From positions 3,224,001 through 3,288,000 of the forward strand of contig JAGTXZ010000005.1 of the NCBI GenBank assembly GCA_018398575.1: a DNA stretch of 64,000 nt. Reading direction: 5' to 3'. A model generated the notes under the pieces. That model searched no databases and was not told where the DNA came from. It saw only the letters and a program-made list of their open reading frames with translations. The position numbers were made by a program, and so were the translations under genes. Each line of letters begins with the position of its first letter. The stretch's first letter is position 1. Below are positions 20,935 to 30,350 of this stretch, piece after piece. Source of the DNA: Ampelomyces quisqualis. Lineage: Eukaryota; Ascomycota; Dothideomycetes; Pleosporales; Phaeosphaeriaceae.

Positions 20935-21899
20935 TGTTCAATCCCTCTCTTCCCTCGACAAGAACAATCAACGCTCTTCTTCCCGCCCTCCACCATCGCC
21001 ATCCTCGGCGGCGTCATACCCACCAAGCACCAAGTCCACCTCTCTCATCCCCCCCTTTGCCACAACGCCTCTCATGCAATTCTACAACCTATCAAGCAAC
21101 ACGTGGGCATCTCGCACCCCGCTCCCGCTGCCAATAAACCACGCCAATGCAGCTGTCGTGAATGGGACGATTTATCTCTTAGGTAGCCTAATTGAACATG
21201 AAGACGAGCGAGTCCGCAGCTAGCAAGCTAGCCCAGCACATTTCGCGTATTGTCCTGCGAAAAAAAATAACATGGCACGCCCTGCCATTTCTTCCAGCAG
21301 CGGAAGCACGCGGGAGTGCTGCGATTGTCGTACACAACGCGAAGATAAACCTTGCTGGCGGACTATTTGAGTCTCAATTTTACGGCGCTCAGCCGCGGAG
21401 TAGCGTGGCTGTGGTGTCTGTTTTCGACACTTTGACGGAATCTTGGGGGAGTGTACCAGCGCAGGCGGAATATCTGCCTGAGCCGCGCGATTATGCGGGC
21501 GCGGCGGTTAGGGCGGGGAGAATGTATGTGCTAGGCGGGAGAGACCATGGAATTCCGCATGTTAAAGATACAGTGTTTGTGCTCGATTTGAGGGATTCAG
21601 AAACCGGGTGGTCGACGAGCAAGGCGCGTATGCCGACGCCGAGGGGTAGTTTAGCTGCTGGCGTGGTGGGCGGGAAGATGTACACGTTTGGTGGGAAAGG
21701 GGACATGAGTAGGAAAAGTGGAGTATTTGAACAAGTGGAGGCGTATGATACGGAGACGGATAGTTGGGAGAGTGTGGGCAAAATGAGAATGCCGAGACAT
21801 GGGACGTATGCGGTGGGAGTGGAGGGGATGTATATCCCACGTGAGGGTATTTTGCAGGGTGAATGGCCAGTGACTGATTTTGATGTTTTTGTGCCGTGA
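20935..21899 (+). pseudogene. Kelch-repeat protein, broken by frameshifts
   Basis: Kelch blades are spread over different frames. A first blade contains FPPSTIAILGGVIP (from about 20960), the next contains MQFYNLSSNTWASR and AAVVNGTIYLLG in another frame (21070-21190), then TWHALPFLPAAEARGSAAIV begins the final long open frame to 21899. The first switch lies at a run of seven C (about 21050). A second break is a stop soon after IYLLG, and another switch lies at the run of eight A near 21262. The downstream blades (RMYVLGGRDHG, KMYTFGGKGDM) are intact, but a Gly-Gly expected near the end is replaced by PREG. No initiating ATG fits the first blade. It may be a pseudogene, or partly assembly error. 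Confidence 0.65.
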
Positions 21900-22021
21900 C
21901 GGGAAGACAGTTTGTAGAGTTGCGGAAAGATCGAAATCGATGTGAAATGCACGCTTACGGGGCGAATGTATTGTCGCGAAGAACGCAGATGTGCAATGTT
22001 ACTAAAACGCAGACGAAAATC

Positions 22022-23038
22022 TTATTGAGCTCCAATACCTGACTGCACACCTGTGGCACTATCCTGCCGCGACAGTTCGTTCTTCTGGGCTTCCATAGCC
22101 GTCATCGCTTTCGTCACCTTGATCATAACGTCTTTCATGTGTCTCGACAGAACTATACCCGAATATGCACCCTCAAAGTCGTCTCCAAGATCTTCATTGG
22201 CTAACGGGAAAATGCCGGCAGCTCTTCCATGTAGTCTCTCATCCGCAGCAAACTGCAATATCGCAGCTGTGACTCGCTTCATTGGCGCAAATCCCATCAC
22301 ATTGAGTAGTATGCCAGCTTCGCTCTCGACAAAATCCTTTGCCTTAGTCATGGCGGTCTCAATGTACCATGGCGCAACAAGATTGATGCGTACAGGTGGT
22401 GTTGCGCGGGCAGCTTGGTCGCGGATGCCGTAGAATAGACCGCGTACGCCGAACTTGGAGGTACTGTAAGTTGTGGAGGACGGGTAGCCAACATAGCCAG
22501 CAAGGGATGCGATAAGAACGATGCTCGGCTTGTAGGTATCGGCAGCGTCTCGAGGAAGGCGGAAATAGTGTATCGCAAGGAAGCACGTATTATAGACAGC
22601 TTGAAGGTTTATGTTGCATCCAGCATAACCTGGTTCGGGGGGCGGCGGGCTGTCTACAGTCGGTGCACCTTCTGGGACCATGTCGAACATGTTCTTTTCG
22701 GCTATCACACCTGCGTTTGGGATGACTACGTCGACCTTTCCACAGCCGAAGGCTATGGCTTTTCTGAACATTTCGACCTGAGCAGCATATGAGGTGACAT
22801 CGCATTGCACAAATTGGACCTTATAGCCCTGTGAAGAAAGCTCTCGCGCCGCTGCGTGTCCGGTAGTCTCCTGTATATCAGATATGGTGACAAGGGCGCC
22901 AGCCTTCGCGATTTCCGTCGCGCACGCTAGGCCGATGCCCGCTGCACTCCCGGTCACCAGGACTGAGCGCCCTCTAAGACTCGAGAAATCAAGCTGTGGA
23001 TTGTCAAACTTTATCGATACCGGGTTGGAGGCAGTCAT
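22022..23038 (-). CDS. Short-chain dehydrogenase/reductase, 338 aa
   Basis: Single exon from the ATG at 23038. This is a classical SDR. The NAD(P) motif TGSAAGIG is at 29-36. Asp55 in TISDIQ suggests NAD preference. PNAG carries Asn108, and the catalytic Ser178 (IASLAG), Tyr191 and Lys195 (TTYSTSKFG) are all present. The C-terminus is longer than the usual 250-280 residues, ending in a charged tail. It resembles 15-hydroxyprostaglandin-dehydrogenase-like fungal SDRs, but the substrate cannot be told from sequence. It lies 521 bp downstream of a Zn2Cys6 regulator on the same strand, which may or may not control it. Confidence 0.93.
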   Translation of the reverse strand: MTASNPVSIKFDNPQLDFSSLRGRSVLVTGSAAGIGLACATEIAKAGALVTISDIQETTGHAAARELSSQGYKVQFVQCDVTSYAAQVEMFRKAIAFGCGKVDVVIPNAGVIAEKNMFDMVPEGAPTVDSPPPPEPGYAGCNINLQAVYNTCFLAIHYFRLPRDAADTYKPSIVLIASLAGYVGYPSSTTYSTSKFGVRGLFYGIRDQAARATPPVRINLVAPWYIETAMTKAKDFVESEAGILLNVMGFAPMKRVTAAILQFAADERLHGRAAGIFPLANEDLGDDFEGAYSGIVLSRHMKDVMIKVTKAMTAMEAQKNELSRQDSATGVQSGIGAQ

Positions 23039-23559
23039 TGTAAAATTGTTAGGCTGGTCGCAGGAACGAGCGCAAGTTGACCAGGTACGAGACGAAGTAC
23101 GGGTGTCTGGGTTTCAGTAAAAAAAGTCAAGCAGACGGAGAGCCAGCAGCGTGGTACTTGTACACCGAAATGACACTCACCGAAGCATGCGATCGCCACT
23201 TCGTAGCTCAAAGCCAAGAGATACAGGTCATGGGTGCGGGGATACTCAGTCGAGTCAGCGTGAACGGCTGACAGGCCGCAACATTGACCTCGAAGTTGCT
23301 ACCTTCCGTAGGCCTAGGCTGAGGTGTTCAAGTGAGGCTTCTGCTCAGGAACCAATCGAGAGCTGAACTCGAGATGCGGGGTAGTCAGATGATACCGGTA
23401 AAGCCGAACTTGACGAAACTCGCCGTCTGGTCTAGTAGCATGGAAGCCGGAAGCGTGCATTTCCTCAATATTCACCAAGCTCAAGATAGAGCGCCCTTTA
23501 TCTCATGTCGAATGCTCCCTCGTAGGGAATACCATGTCATGCGTCGTGTTCTCGTGATT
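23039..23559. other. Intergenic region between SDR and regulator
   Basis: Promoter region of the SDR gene; no further gene is supported. Confidence 0.5.
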
Positions 23560-24972
23560 TCAGCCCAGTGTAAACGACCAGTCCCATTCTTTTAACACCT
23601 CTTCCCAGTCTTTTCGCTGTCCAGAAGCTAGTCTTGCACGCCAAACTTCTTTGAGAACCTTCTGCACCATGCCCACGTTTTCGTATCGATTTCGCCCTTG
23701 AATCTCTTCCAGTCTCTTCGAACAGCGCTCCATGGCTTTGTCGTCCTTCAACTCGGCACCGGCCAAGAACAGTGGATACAGCAGGCTTGACTCCGCAGGG
23801 CTGCCTGGTGGTATACGGGCGACAAAGTCCATTGCACGCGTAGCACAGTCTGGTATGAGTGTAACATGTTCTGTTGAGTTGCGGTAGAGCTGTATAAGAG
23901 CCGCGAGGCGATACGCTTCGGCAAGTGCAATAAGATCGAGTGCGATTGTTAGGTCGACACCCAAGGTGAAGAGATTGTCGTATGTCCAACCCATGATGCC
24001 GCTCTCTATAGCCCGGAAGGACGCTTCTGTGATGTATGGAAAGGCGGGATTGCTTGATGTGACATACTGTATACGCGCGATAAGATCACAAAGCTGGTAC
24101 GAAATGCCCATGAGCGGGTCAATGGTCGTCATGGGCATAATTGCATTGGTGACCAAAGACGAATCCTGCTCGACCGAGGATGTAGCGGAAATTCTTGCCA
24201 CTCTGGCCATGAGAGAAGCAGAGGCGAAATGATAAGTGAAGTGCCGGTGCAATGAGTCGACCTCAATACAGTCCCTTATGCTCTGCTCTGGTGGTATGTT
24301 GTTCAAAAGTCTCTGCGCAGATTTCAGCTGAGCTATCCAGCGCGTAGAGGTAGAGCCATTCAGTGCCTCCAGACCGACTAGAATTAGGATAATAGCAATG
24401 ACCTGGTACGTGTCTTGGACGGGCTGACCCGACGAAGAGACTCGGTTCTGAATGAAGGCATAGCATCTGCTCTCGTGCTTGCTTGATATGTCTTTTAGAT
24501 GTTCCGCTCGGTCTGGAGCGATGACTCGTCTTGCAAGCTGAGCGGACGATATGGCGAGGATAATGTCGAGCATCCCGTCGATCTTGAACGCCCATGGCAT
24601 GTACAGGGAGGTATAATAGTTTGTGGCGCTTGTCGCAACTGATACGCTTGGGACATAGGCCTCGACATAATACTGCAAAATGTGTTTCCTTTCAGAGGTT
24701 TCGTCCAGCGTACATGGGAGAATATCCCAGATGTCGAGCGATGAATGCAGCGGTCCGGCAACTTGCAACGGTGGACTCGATGGACTCGGGCTCGAGGATG
24801 GCTCGGCGACTACCTTCTGCTGCTGTTGCCACTCGCACTCGAGATTCAGACGTGCGCAGCTGGCACATTGAGGATGCCGGTTATCGCAGCGTTTCCTGCG
24901 CGAACGGCAGGTCAAGCAGCCCGTCCGTGACCGAGGCGCAAATTTCCTTTGGCGTGGCTTGGTCTCCGCCAT
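23560..24972 (-). CDS. Zn(2)-Cys(6) fungal transcription factor, 470 aa
   Basis: Single exon, ATG at 24972. The N-terminal binuclear cluster has Cys at 19, 22, 29, 36, 39 and 46 (spacing C-X2-C-X6-C-X6-C-X2-C-X6-C) with the basic SRRKRC between. A Gln run and a Ser/Pro linker follow, then about 380 residues of helical regulatory domain of the fungal_trans_2 kind (for example LSSAQLARRVIAPDRAEH). It acts in the nucleus as a DNA-binding regulator. The target is not predictable; the adjacent SDR on the same strand is the nearest candidate. No truncation is seen. Confidence 0.93.
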   Translation of the reverse strand: MAETKPRQRKFAPRSRTGCLTCRSRRKRCDNRHPQCASCARLNLECEWQQQQKVVAEPSSSPSPSSPPLQVAGPLHSSLDIWDILPCTLDETSERKHILQYYVEAYVPSVSVATSATNYYTSLYMPWAFKIDGMLDIILAISSAQLARRVIAPDRAEHLKDISSKHESRCYAFIQNRVSSSGQPVQDTYQVIAIILILVGLEALNGSTSTRWIAQLKSAQRLLNNIPPEQSIRDCIEVDSLHRHFTYHFASASLMARVARISATSSVEQDSSLVTNAIMPMTTIDPLMGISYQLCDLIARIQYVTSSNPAFPYITEASFRAIESGIMGWTYDNLFTLGVDLTIALDLIALAEAYRLAALIQLYRNSTEHVTLIPDCATRAMDFVARIPPGSPAESSLLYPLFLAGAELKDDKAMERCSKRLEEIQGRNRYENVGMVQKVLKEVWRARLASGQRKDWEEVLKEWDWSFTLG

Positions 24973-25441
24973 GATCTATGTCTCCGGATTGGCGCGTAGA
25001 AACGGATCGCATGTTTACCGCATGTGTTCAGCTACGTGCCTGGTCCCTGGAAGCTACTGGAAGGACGCTGGTGTGGAGGCAATCGAGGGTCAATGCGGGT
25101 ATGCGCGATAGGTAGGCTTACGCAAGAGCTCGGCGCCGGCGCCTTGCCCAATGCGAGGCGCATGCCCGGCACCACTCCATCTTTTCGTTCTCTCGTCAAC
25201 TTCGTGAAAAACGTCGCTATTCGATACCGGATCCATCCTTCAATATGGCGTACTGAGCTAGGTCGGTGCAGATAGGAGAGACGTCCCAGCCGCACAATCA
25301 GGGTCCTTGAGCGCCCCGGCCATCCCAGTCCCATTGAGGAAGCAAAACCAAGGCCACTGAACGTAACGGAGATCGTCGCATAAGTTTGTATATAAGAAAA
25401 GCAGCAGGGATATAGACCCTTGCGAAATTCCTCTCTTCAAG
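24973..25441. other. Intergenic region
   Basis: Promoter of the regulator and the flank of the phosphatase relic. Nothing else is supported. Confidence 0.5.
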
Positions 25442-26340
25442 CACGATGCACTTCCCCCTAACATCGTAGCAGCAGCAGCTGCCGTGGGCGGTGGCGTTGC
25501 ACAGGACTTCAACATCTTGCAGCACGTAGGAGGCAATAAACAATGGTTTCCAGGCCCCCTCTACCTAAAAATGTGTCCAGGTATGTGTTTCTAAATTTCC
25601 GACCACCATCTACGCACTGAAATCCAGGGCTCACGCAGTCTGGATGAACTCATTGGCCCCTAGCGCCCTGTGCAAGGCTTACAACGACAAGGACGGGAGT
25701 CCATACAAGAAGATCTAAGATGCCATCTACACCCCTCCTGTCCAACCCAGGTTGAACGCCTTTGTCCAAGGCTTCAAATTCACTGCAGGATATGTGCAGC
25801 AGATTTTATACCTCTGCAGCTTCGAAACCCAAATCACCGAATCCCGCAGTCCCTTTTGCGACATGCTGATCGAGGAGGATCACAGGATCTCCGCTACTGG
25901 TATGGGCACTGGTCTTGGTTCCGAAATCGAAAAGTTGCAGATGTTGCCTATCTTGACATGGTTGCGCAGCGTTTCGTGGACGGGCTCCATTCTACCAGAA
26001 TGGCAACATGACTTTTGTCCCTCCCAAGGTCAACCCTACCTTTTTAAACAACGGACAGATCAACCAGCTCATTGCTGCTCTCGGTATCTCCGACAAAGAT
26101 CCCTAACTTCTAGGCAACATGAGCTGCCTTACACCAACGCGAGGCACCGTTACCTTTGAGCGTTTGTCATGTCCCGGTGAGCCTGTAAAAACTGCTTGTG
26201 GTCATTCGGACGTCGATGTGAAGGACATTTACATGCGCATTCTCCTAAACGATGTGGTTTATCCGATAGTTGATTGTGCCAGCGGCTCTGGCTCTTCGTG
26301 TCCTCTGTTGGGGTACCAGAGCATTATCCCTGATGGATAG
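25442..26340 (+). pseudogene. Histidine acid phosphatase (phytase-like) relic
   Basis: Pieces of one fungal histidine acid phosphatase lie in order but in several frames. They are DFNILQHVGG then QWFPGP (about 25500-25555); NSLAPSALCKAYNDKDGSPY then a stop, DAIYTPPVQPRLNAFVQGFK and SFETQITESRSPFCDMLIEE; RYWYG in one frame with GTGLGSEIEKLQMLP in another; QRFVDG; TFVPPKVNPTFLNNGQINQL; and the C-terminal RGTVTFERLSC, MRILLNDVVYPIVDC, GSSCPL. The region that should carry the catalytic RHGxRxP is missing between the first two blocks. Internal stops, at least two frameshifts and a deletion make this a pseudogene. Intact members are secreted or vacuolar phosphomonoesterases. The family assignment rests on the recognised order of blocks. 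Confidence 0.8.
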
Positions 26341-27092
26341 CACACTGCCGTGTGGAATGGTCGTCAGATTATATATGGTGCTATCAAGTAGTATGATCTG
26401 TCAGCAAGTAGTAGCATACGTCTCAATGGAAACTTACCTGTACCATCACTTAGACGCGCGCTTTCGCAAGGAACTGCGGACCATGCTGACACAAATCCAA
26501 CAATGAGATAAAATGCCTTACAAACTCTGCATGTCGTGCTCATCGCGCCTTTTGACTTTGACATGTATAGGGCGCTCACTAATCGACTCGCTGAATAAGG
26601 CGACCCACCCCTCGATCTACTGTAGGGCGTGTAACTCGAAAGGCGCGAAATGACAACTTCCCGTCGCCCTGGGAGCGTTTCCCGCAAACCAGGTCTTCGG
26701 TAATGCAGACCCGACAGCGAAAAAACTTGTCTTACCGCTTTTTGCAATCAGTTATACAGCGAACATTGCTCATGCGCGCCTAGAATCGCAACACACCACG
26801 CCCAAGCCCTTGCCGGTCGGCAGAGAACAGATGACACGAAGAGCCACCATTCCGCAAACGGCTCAAGTGGCTTCGACCCAGCAATGCGATTGGCCACATG
26901 GCGCGCTATGCTAGCGTAAGCCCGCTAGCGCCACATGTGGAGAGTGCGCGACTCTTTTGACATGAAAGGCGCGCTGAGGCTGGTTTCAACCACATGGGTT
27001 CTCATGTTACAAGGTGTGTGGTGTGGAGATGGGGATTTTTCGAGTTTGGGAGTCATACAAGGGCCGGCGTCGGAGCAGGTTGATGCACAGGG
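26341..27092. other. Intergenic region with an imperfect inverted repeat
   Basis: No gene is supported. An imperfect inverted repeat at 26894-26940 pairs CCACATG..GCGC..GCTAGC on the left with GCTAGCGCCACATGTGG on the right. A further CCACATG occurs near 26991. Confidence 0.45.
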
Positions 27093-27100
27093 TATATAAA
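27093..27100 (+). promoter_or_regulatory. TATA box of the 97-aa gene
   Basis: TATATAAA lies about 360 bp upstream of the ATG at 27457. A long, stop-rich, CT/CA-rich leader follows. The position fits a gene with a long 5' UTR; assignment is inference. Confidence 0.4.
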
Positions 27101-27456
27101 GGGGAGCTGAGGTTTGCAAGCGGTCAATACAAAAACAAGCACGACTTTCAGCTCAGCCTTGACCTGCACACTTAGGAAGCGCTCATCCAATCATCTCACA
27201 TACAGCCAGCCATAAGAATTCGAGAAAGTGGTTACACATCTACAGCGAGAGAAGAGAAAGGAAGTTAAGAACAAGCAAGCAATCTACCCCGCTCTCTCAG
27301 GGAACTAAACAATCGATTACTTGGTTGTCGACCGGACTTCATTAATCACCGTGCAATCGACAATCGACCACGACATTCGAAAGCCATCGGCACACTGCAT
27401 CTCAATCAAACAGATAATAACACCGATATCTCATCTCTCGCACCACTACCATAAAG

Positions 27457-27750
27457 ATGTCTCTCTCAGTATCCACCACCCCCCGCACGTCCATCGACCT
27501 CGCCAAAGAAGCAGCTATCACAACTGCATCTTCATGCTCATCTTCCTTCACCACTACATCACCGTCGAAGAGCAAAGCAAGCACTATTTGGGACAGCATC
27601 AAGAGACATGCGAAAAAACACCATGAGGGCGTCAACGCAGCGTATGCAGCGTACTATGGACATGGAGAGCACAGGCGGAACGGGTGTGGAGGGAAGGCAC
27701 AGGAGGTCTGGGAGTATAGGAAAAAACTGAACGTAAGCTTGAGAGAGTGA
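27457..27750 (+). CDS. Small conserved-looking hypothetical protein, 97 aa
   Basis: ATG at 27457. Residues 1-40 are Ser/Thr-rich and probably disordered. A compact helical block follows: STIWDSIKRHAKKHHEGVNA, then AYAAYYGHGEHRR and VWEYRKKLN. It has no signal peptide, membrane segment or known catalytic motif. The composition suggests a stress- or nutrient-induced fungal small protein, but I cannot name a family. A GTAAGC lies just before the stop, so the true C-terminus may be spliced differently. The TATA box and long leader upstream support expression. Confidence 0.55.
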   Translation: MSLSVSTTPRTSIDLAKEAAITTASSCSSSFTTTSPSKSKASTIWDSIKRHAKKHHEGVNAAYAAYYGHGEHRRNGCGGKAQEVWEYRKKLNVSLRE

Positions 27751-29303
27751 GTTCAGGAAGTGGTATTTGCTTTGGGGGTATTGGCGTTTGTATGAGCATG
27801 TGAACAAGAGTGTTTAGGATTTCGCGTTTATCGGATACCACATGCTCGTTGATACGCATGTATCTCATCGATCTAGCTATCATGTTTACGACCACTACCT
27901 TCTTCCCCTCTCATTCAGCTCTGACCTCCTCCGTTCAAATACCGTACACGCCCCCCTTAATCCCCTCCACTACATCCCTACTTAACCATCTTCTCCTCCA
28001 CGCCACGCGCGCCAATAACAACATTCACGAAAATCGCCGCCCTCATAGGACTCACACACTAACAACGTCACACAAACTACTATCTACTTCCCCTCGCTCT
28101 CAACCGTCCTCCAGAGCCCAATGTTCGCCAACTCGACTCTCCCCATCGCGTAGCTTACCAGCCCGATACAAAGCAAGCGTGAATATTCAACACATAGCGC
28201 AACGTTTATCTACCGTAAGCCGCGGCGGAAGAAACAACACCTTGACTTGACCATCGTATGTTTCCTTCCAGTCAACAGCACGTGAATAAAGGGCGGTGGT
28301 GCGTATATGCAGTCGCGTTGCGTCAGGACATGTATGATGTAGTATTCTGGGACGGCGTGGGAGAATCGGGGCTTCGTGAGGGGGTTGACACGCTTGAGCT
28401 CATCGTGTTCTCGCGTGGGAGGGGCGCTGGGTGGGGGTGTTGATGTAAGATATTGCGGGAGCGCGGTTGCGATGGTGGGGTGCTGGCGAGAGAGGTGTGC
28501 GAGGCGCGTGGACGTTGTGGTGGAGAAGACGAGGGTGCGGAAGTGGGATTTAGGGGGCATGGGGTTAGGGACGGGGTTGCTTGTCCGGAGAAGGGCGGGG
28601 CATTGGAAAAATTGAGGGGGGAAAGGGTTTGGGTGGTGATTAGAAAGGGCCAGGATATAGAGAGTGTTGACATTCGAAGGCGGTCGGAGAGGTGTAGAGG
28701 GGATTAACGATTGGGTTTGCGTCAGGTTTGGACTCAAGGGCATTGAGGGTGCGAGGAAGGTATCGTGCAACAGCAGGGCTGAGAATTCGTGAGAAAGGGT
28801 GTGGTGAATTATCCAAGAGGCTGTAAATCTTCTGTTGTCAGTATGAGATGTCAAGACAGCAAGGGGTTACCTAAAATGGTTTGGACACCAGATTCTCCTT
28901 GAAGTTGTGGTTATGCTGCTTGTTCAGGAGCTGATCTAGTATTTCAACAGTTCCATCATATTCAGGTAGCGCCCTTGAAGTTTTCGCAACTGACACAGGA
29001 GCAAAAATCGTGTGAAGGAGCCGTGCAAAGTAGACTTTCGGATGAGGTTTTCCTCGTTTCAAACCATAGAACTAATAACCAGATAATTGGCGATTCTCAA
29101 CTTGAGTACGGGTAAACATTCGTTTCTTTAAGTCCAACGACAGAGATAGTAAAGTATAGATTTCGGCCAAGCCAACATTGCTGTAGAGGCCTAGGTGCTG
29201 TCTAGCAGACTCCGCATCTACACTGTCCGTACAAAGCCGCGCCCGCACCCGTCGATGGCTGCTCAGGCGCCGGTAGCATTGAGCCCGTATCACCACCTAG
29301 ATT
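27751..29303. other. Intergenic region
   Basis: About 1.5 kb with strong strand asymmetry (CA/CT-rich on the plus strand up to about 28250, G-rich from 28350 to 28750). A 214-residue reverse open frame at 28210-28854 exists but has low-complexity Pro/Ser/Thr composition and no domain, so it is not called as a gene. Confidence 0.4.
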
Positions 29304-30146
29304 TCACGCAGAACACGTGAGCGGCTCGGGGCCAGGGATCTTGTAGGTTGCAGGGTAAGGCTGGCCTTTAGTGTCGTAGATGTTGACTTGGATGCCTGGG
29401 TCATTGGCCTTGTATGCGCCTGGGAACGAGACGAAGTTGGAGCCTTTGTTTGTGCCGGAGCCGGTTACGCGGATCTGGGCGCACTCCATGTAGAATTGTG
29501 CACCGCCTGTTGGTATGTCAGAACGTGATGGATGGTGGAGCTGGACTCGCCCTCGGAACACGTACCTGCTGATCCGGCACTGTGCAAAGCGAGTAGCTCA
29601 ACGCGCATCAGGTAGTCTCCTGGAGCAACGCATGTTGGCATGTTGAAGTAGTGCCATCCTTGGTTCGCGATCATGGTGTCGACAGCCCATTTGCCATTAG
29701 CGAGTCCATCGTGGGATACCTTGAACCATTGGAGTCCAGTCGTGCCAGCGGTGGCTGCGTTGTCTACCTTGGCCAGCCAGTACGAGATAGGCCCTGTTTT
29801 TGTTAGTTAAGCACTTCATAATTGTTGCCCGTATCACCGACCCTGTGACTCTTCGCAATGGGATTGTCCGGATCATTTGCACCCTGAGCGCCACCGATGA
29901 CATGGCCCCACCATGCACCGACCTTGCGCCGGCGGGGATGGTAATGATGGTACTGTCCTTGTGCTTGAGGTCTTTGTTGCAAGCGAAAGATCCATCGTTG
30001 ACGTTTTGAATGGGGTAGTCAGAGTCGGGAGCTCGGACACCCTTTAGTTGGCCCTGGTCGACACCATTGACGGAGACTTTCTGGAAGATGGTGTGGGCAG
30101 ACACAGTGCTGGCCAGCGCGGCAGCAGAAACGAAGCTGAGCTTCAT
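29304..30146 (-). pseudogene. AA9 lytic polysaccharide monooxygenase (GH61) with one frameshift
   Basis: Exons 29838-30146, 29566-29793 and 29304-29506 have good splice sites. The signal peptide ends SA and is followed by HTIFQKVSVNG, whose His is the first copper-brace ligand. Near the end lie QFYMECAQIRV (the axial Tyr region) and a short C-terminus with the final Cys. Between IPAGA and KVGAWWGHVIGGAQG, which holds the second copper His, the frame jumps by one base at about 29924-29930; a single C appears missing from GGCGCC. Every other junction keeps frame, giving about 246 residues if the base were present. Either this allele is inactive or there is a sequencing/assembly error. The intact enzyme oxidatively cleaves cellulose or hemicellulose outside the cell. 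Confidence 0.85.
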
Positions 30147-30350
30147 TTTGGAGCGAGAAGTGATAACGAAGGTTGGTTACGTGGATTGCGACGGGATAGT
30201 GAATGAGTGCATTTAAATACTACATGCTCAGTGATTGTGTGCTGGGTACATCACGATGGCGAAAGCCTCATGTGTCAGCTCATTCATCTGGGGAAATCAG
30301 GGCCAAGCTGAGGTTGATACCGGGATGTATAAAGTGCTGGCTGGGGAAAG
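30147..30350 (-). promoter_or_regulatory. Candidate promoter of the AA9 gene
   Basis: On the reverse strand TATTTAAAT lies at 30211-30219, 65 bp before the ATG at 30146. Two CTGGGG sequences (plus-strand positions about 30288 and 30341) fit the CreA consensus SYGGRG. Site function is inference; such short motifs occur by chance. Confidence 0.35.

Noticed and set aside
22022..24972. Secondary-metabolite cluster around the SDR and Zn2Cys6 regulator
   Set aside because: No polyketide synthase, NRPS, terpene synthase, P450 or transporter is next to them; the neighbours are relics.
28210..28854. Reverse-strand 214-codon open frame
   Set aside because: Pro/Ser/Thr-rich low complexity in a strand-biased segment, no motif, no supporting splice structure. 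A real lineage-specific gene cannot be fully excluded.
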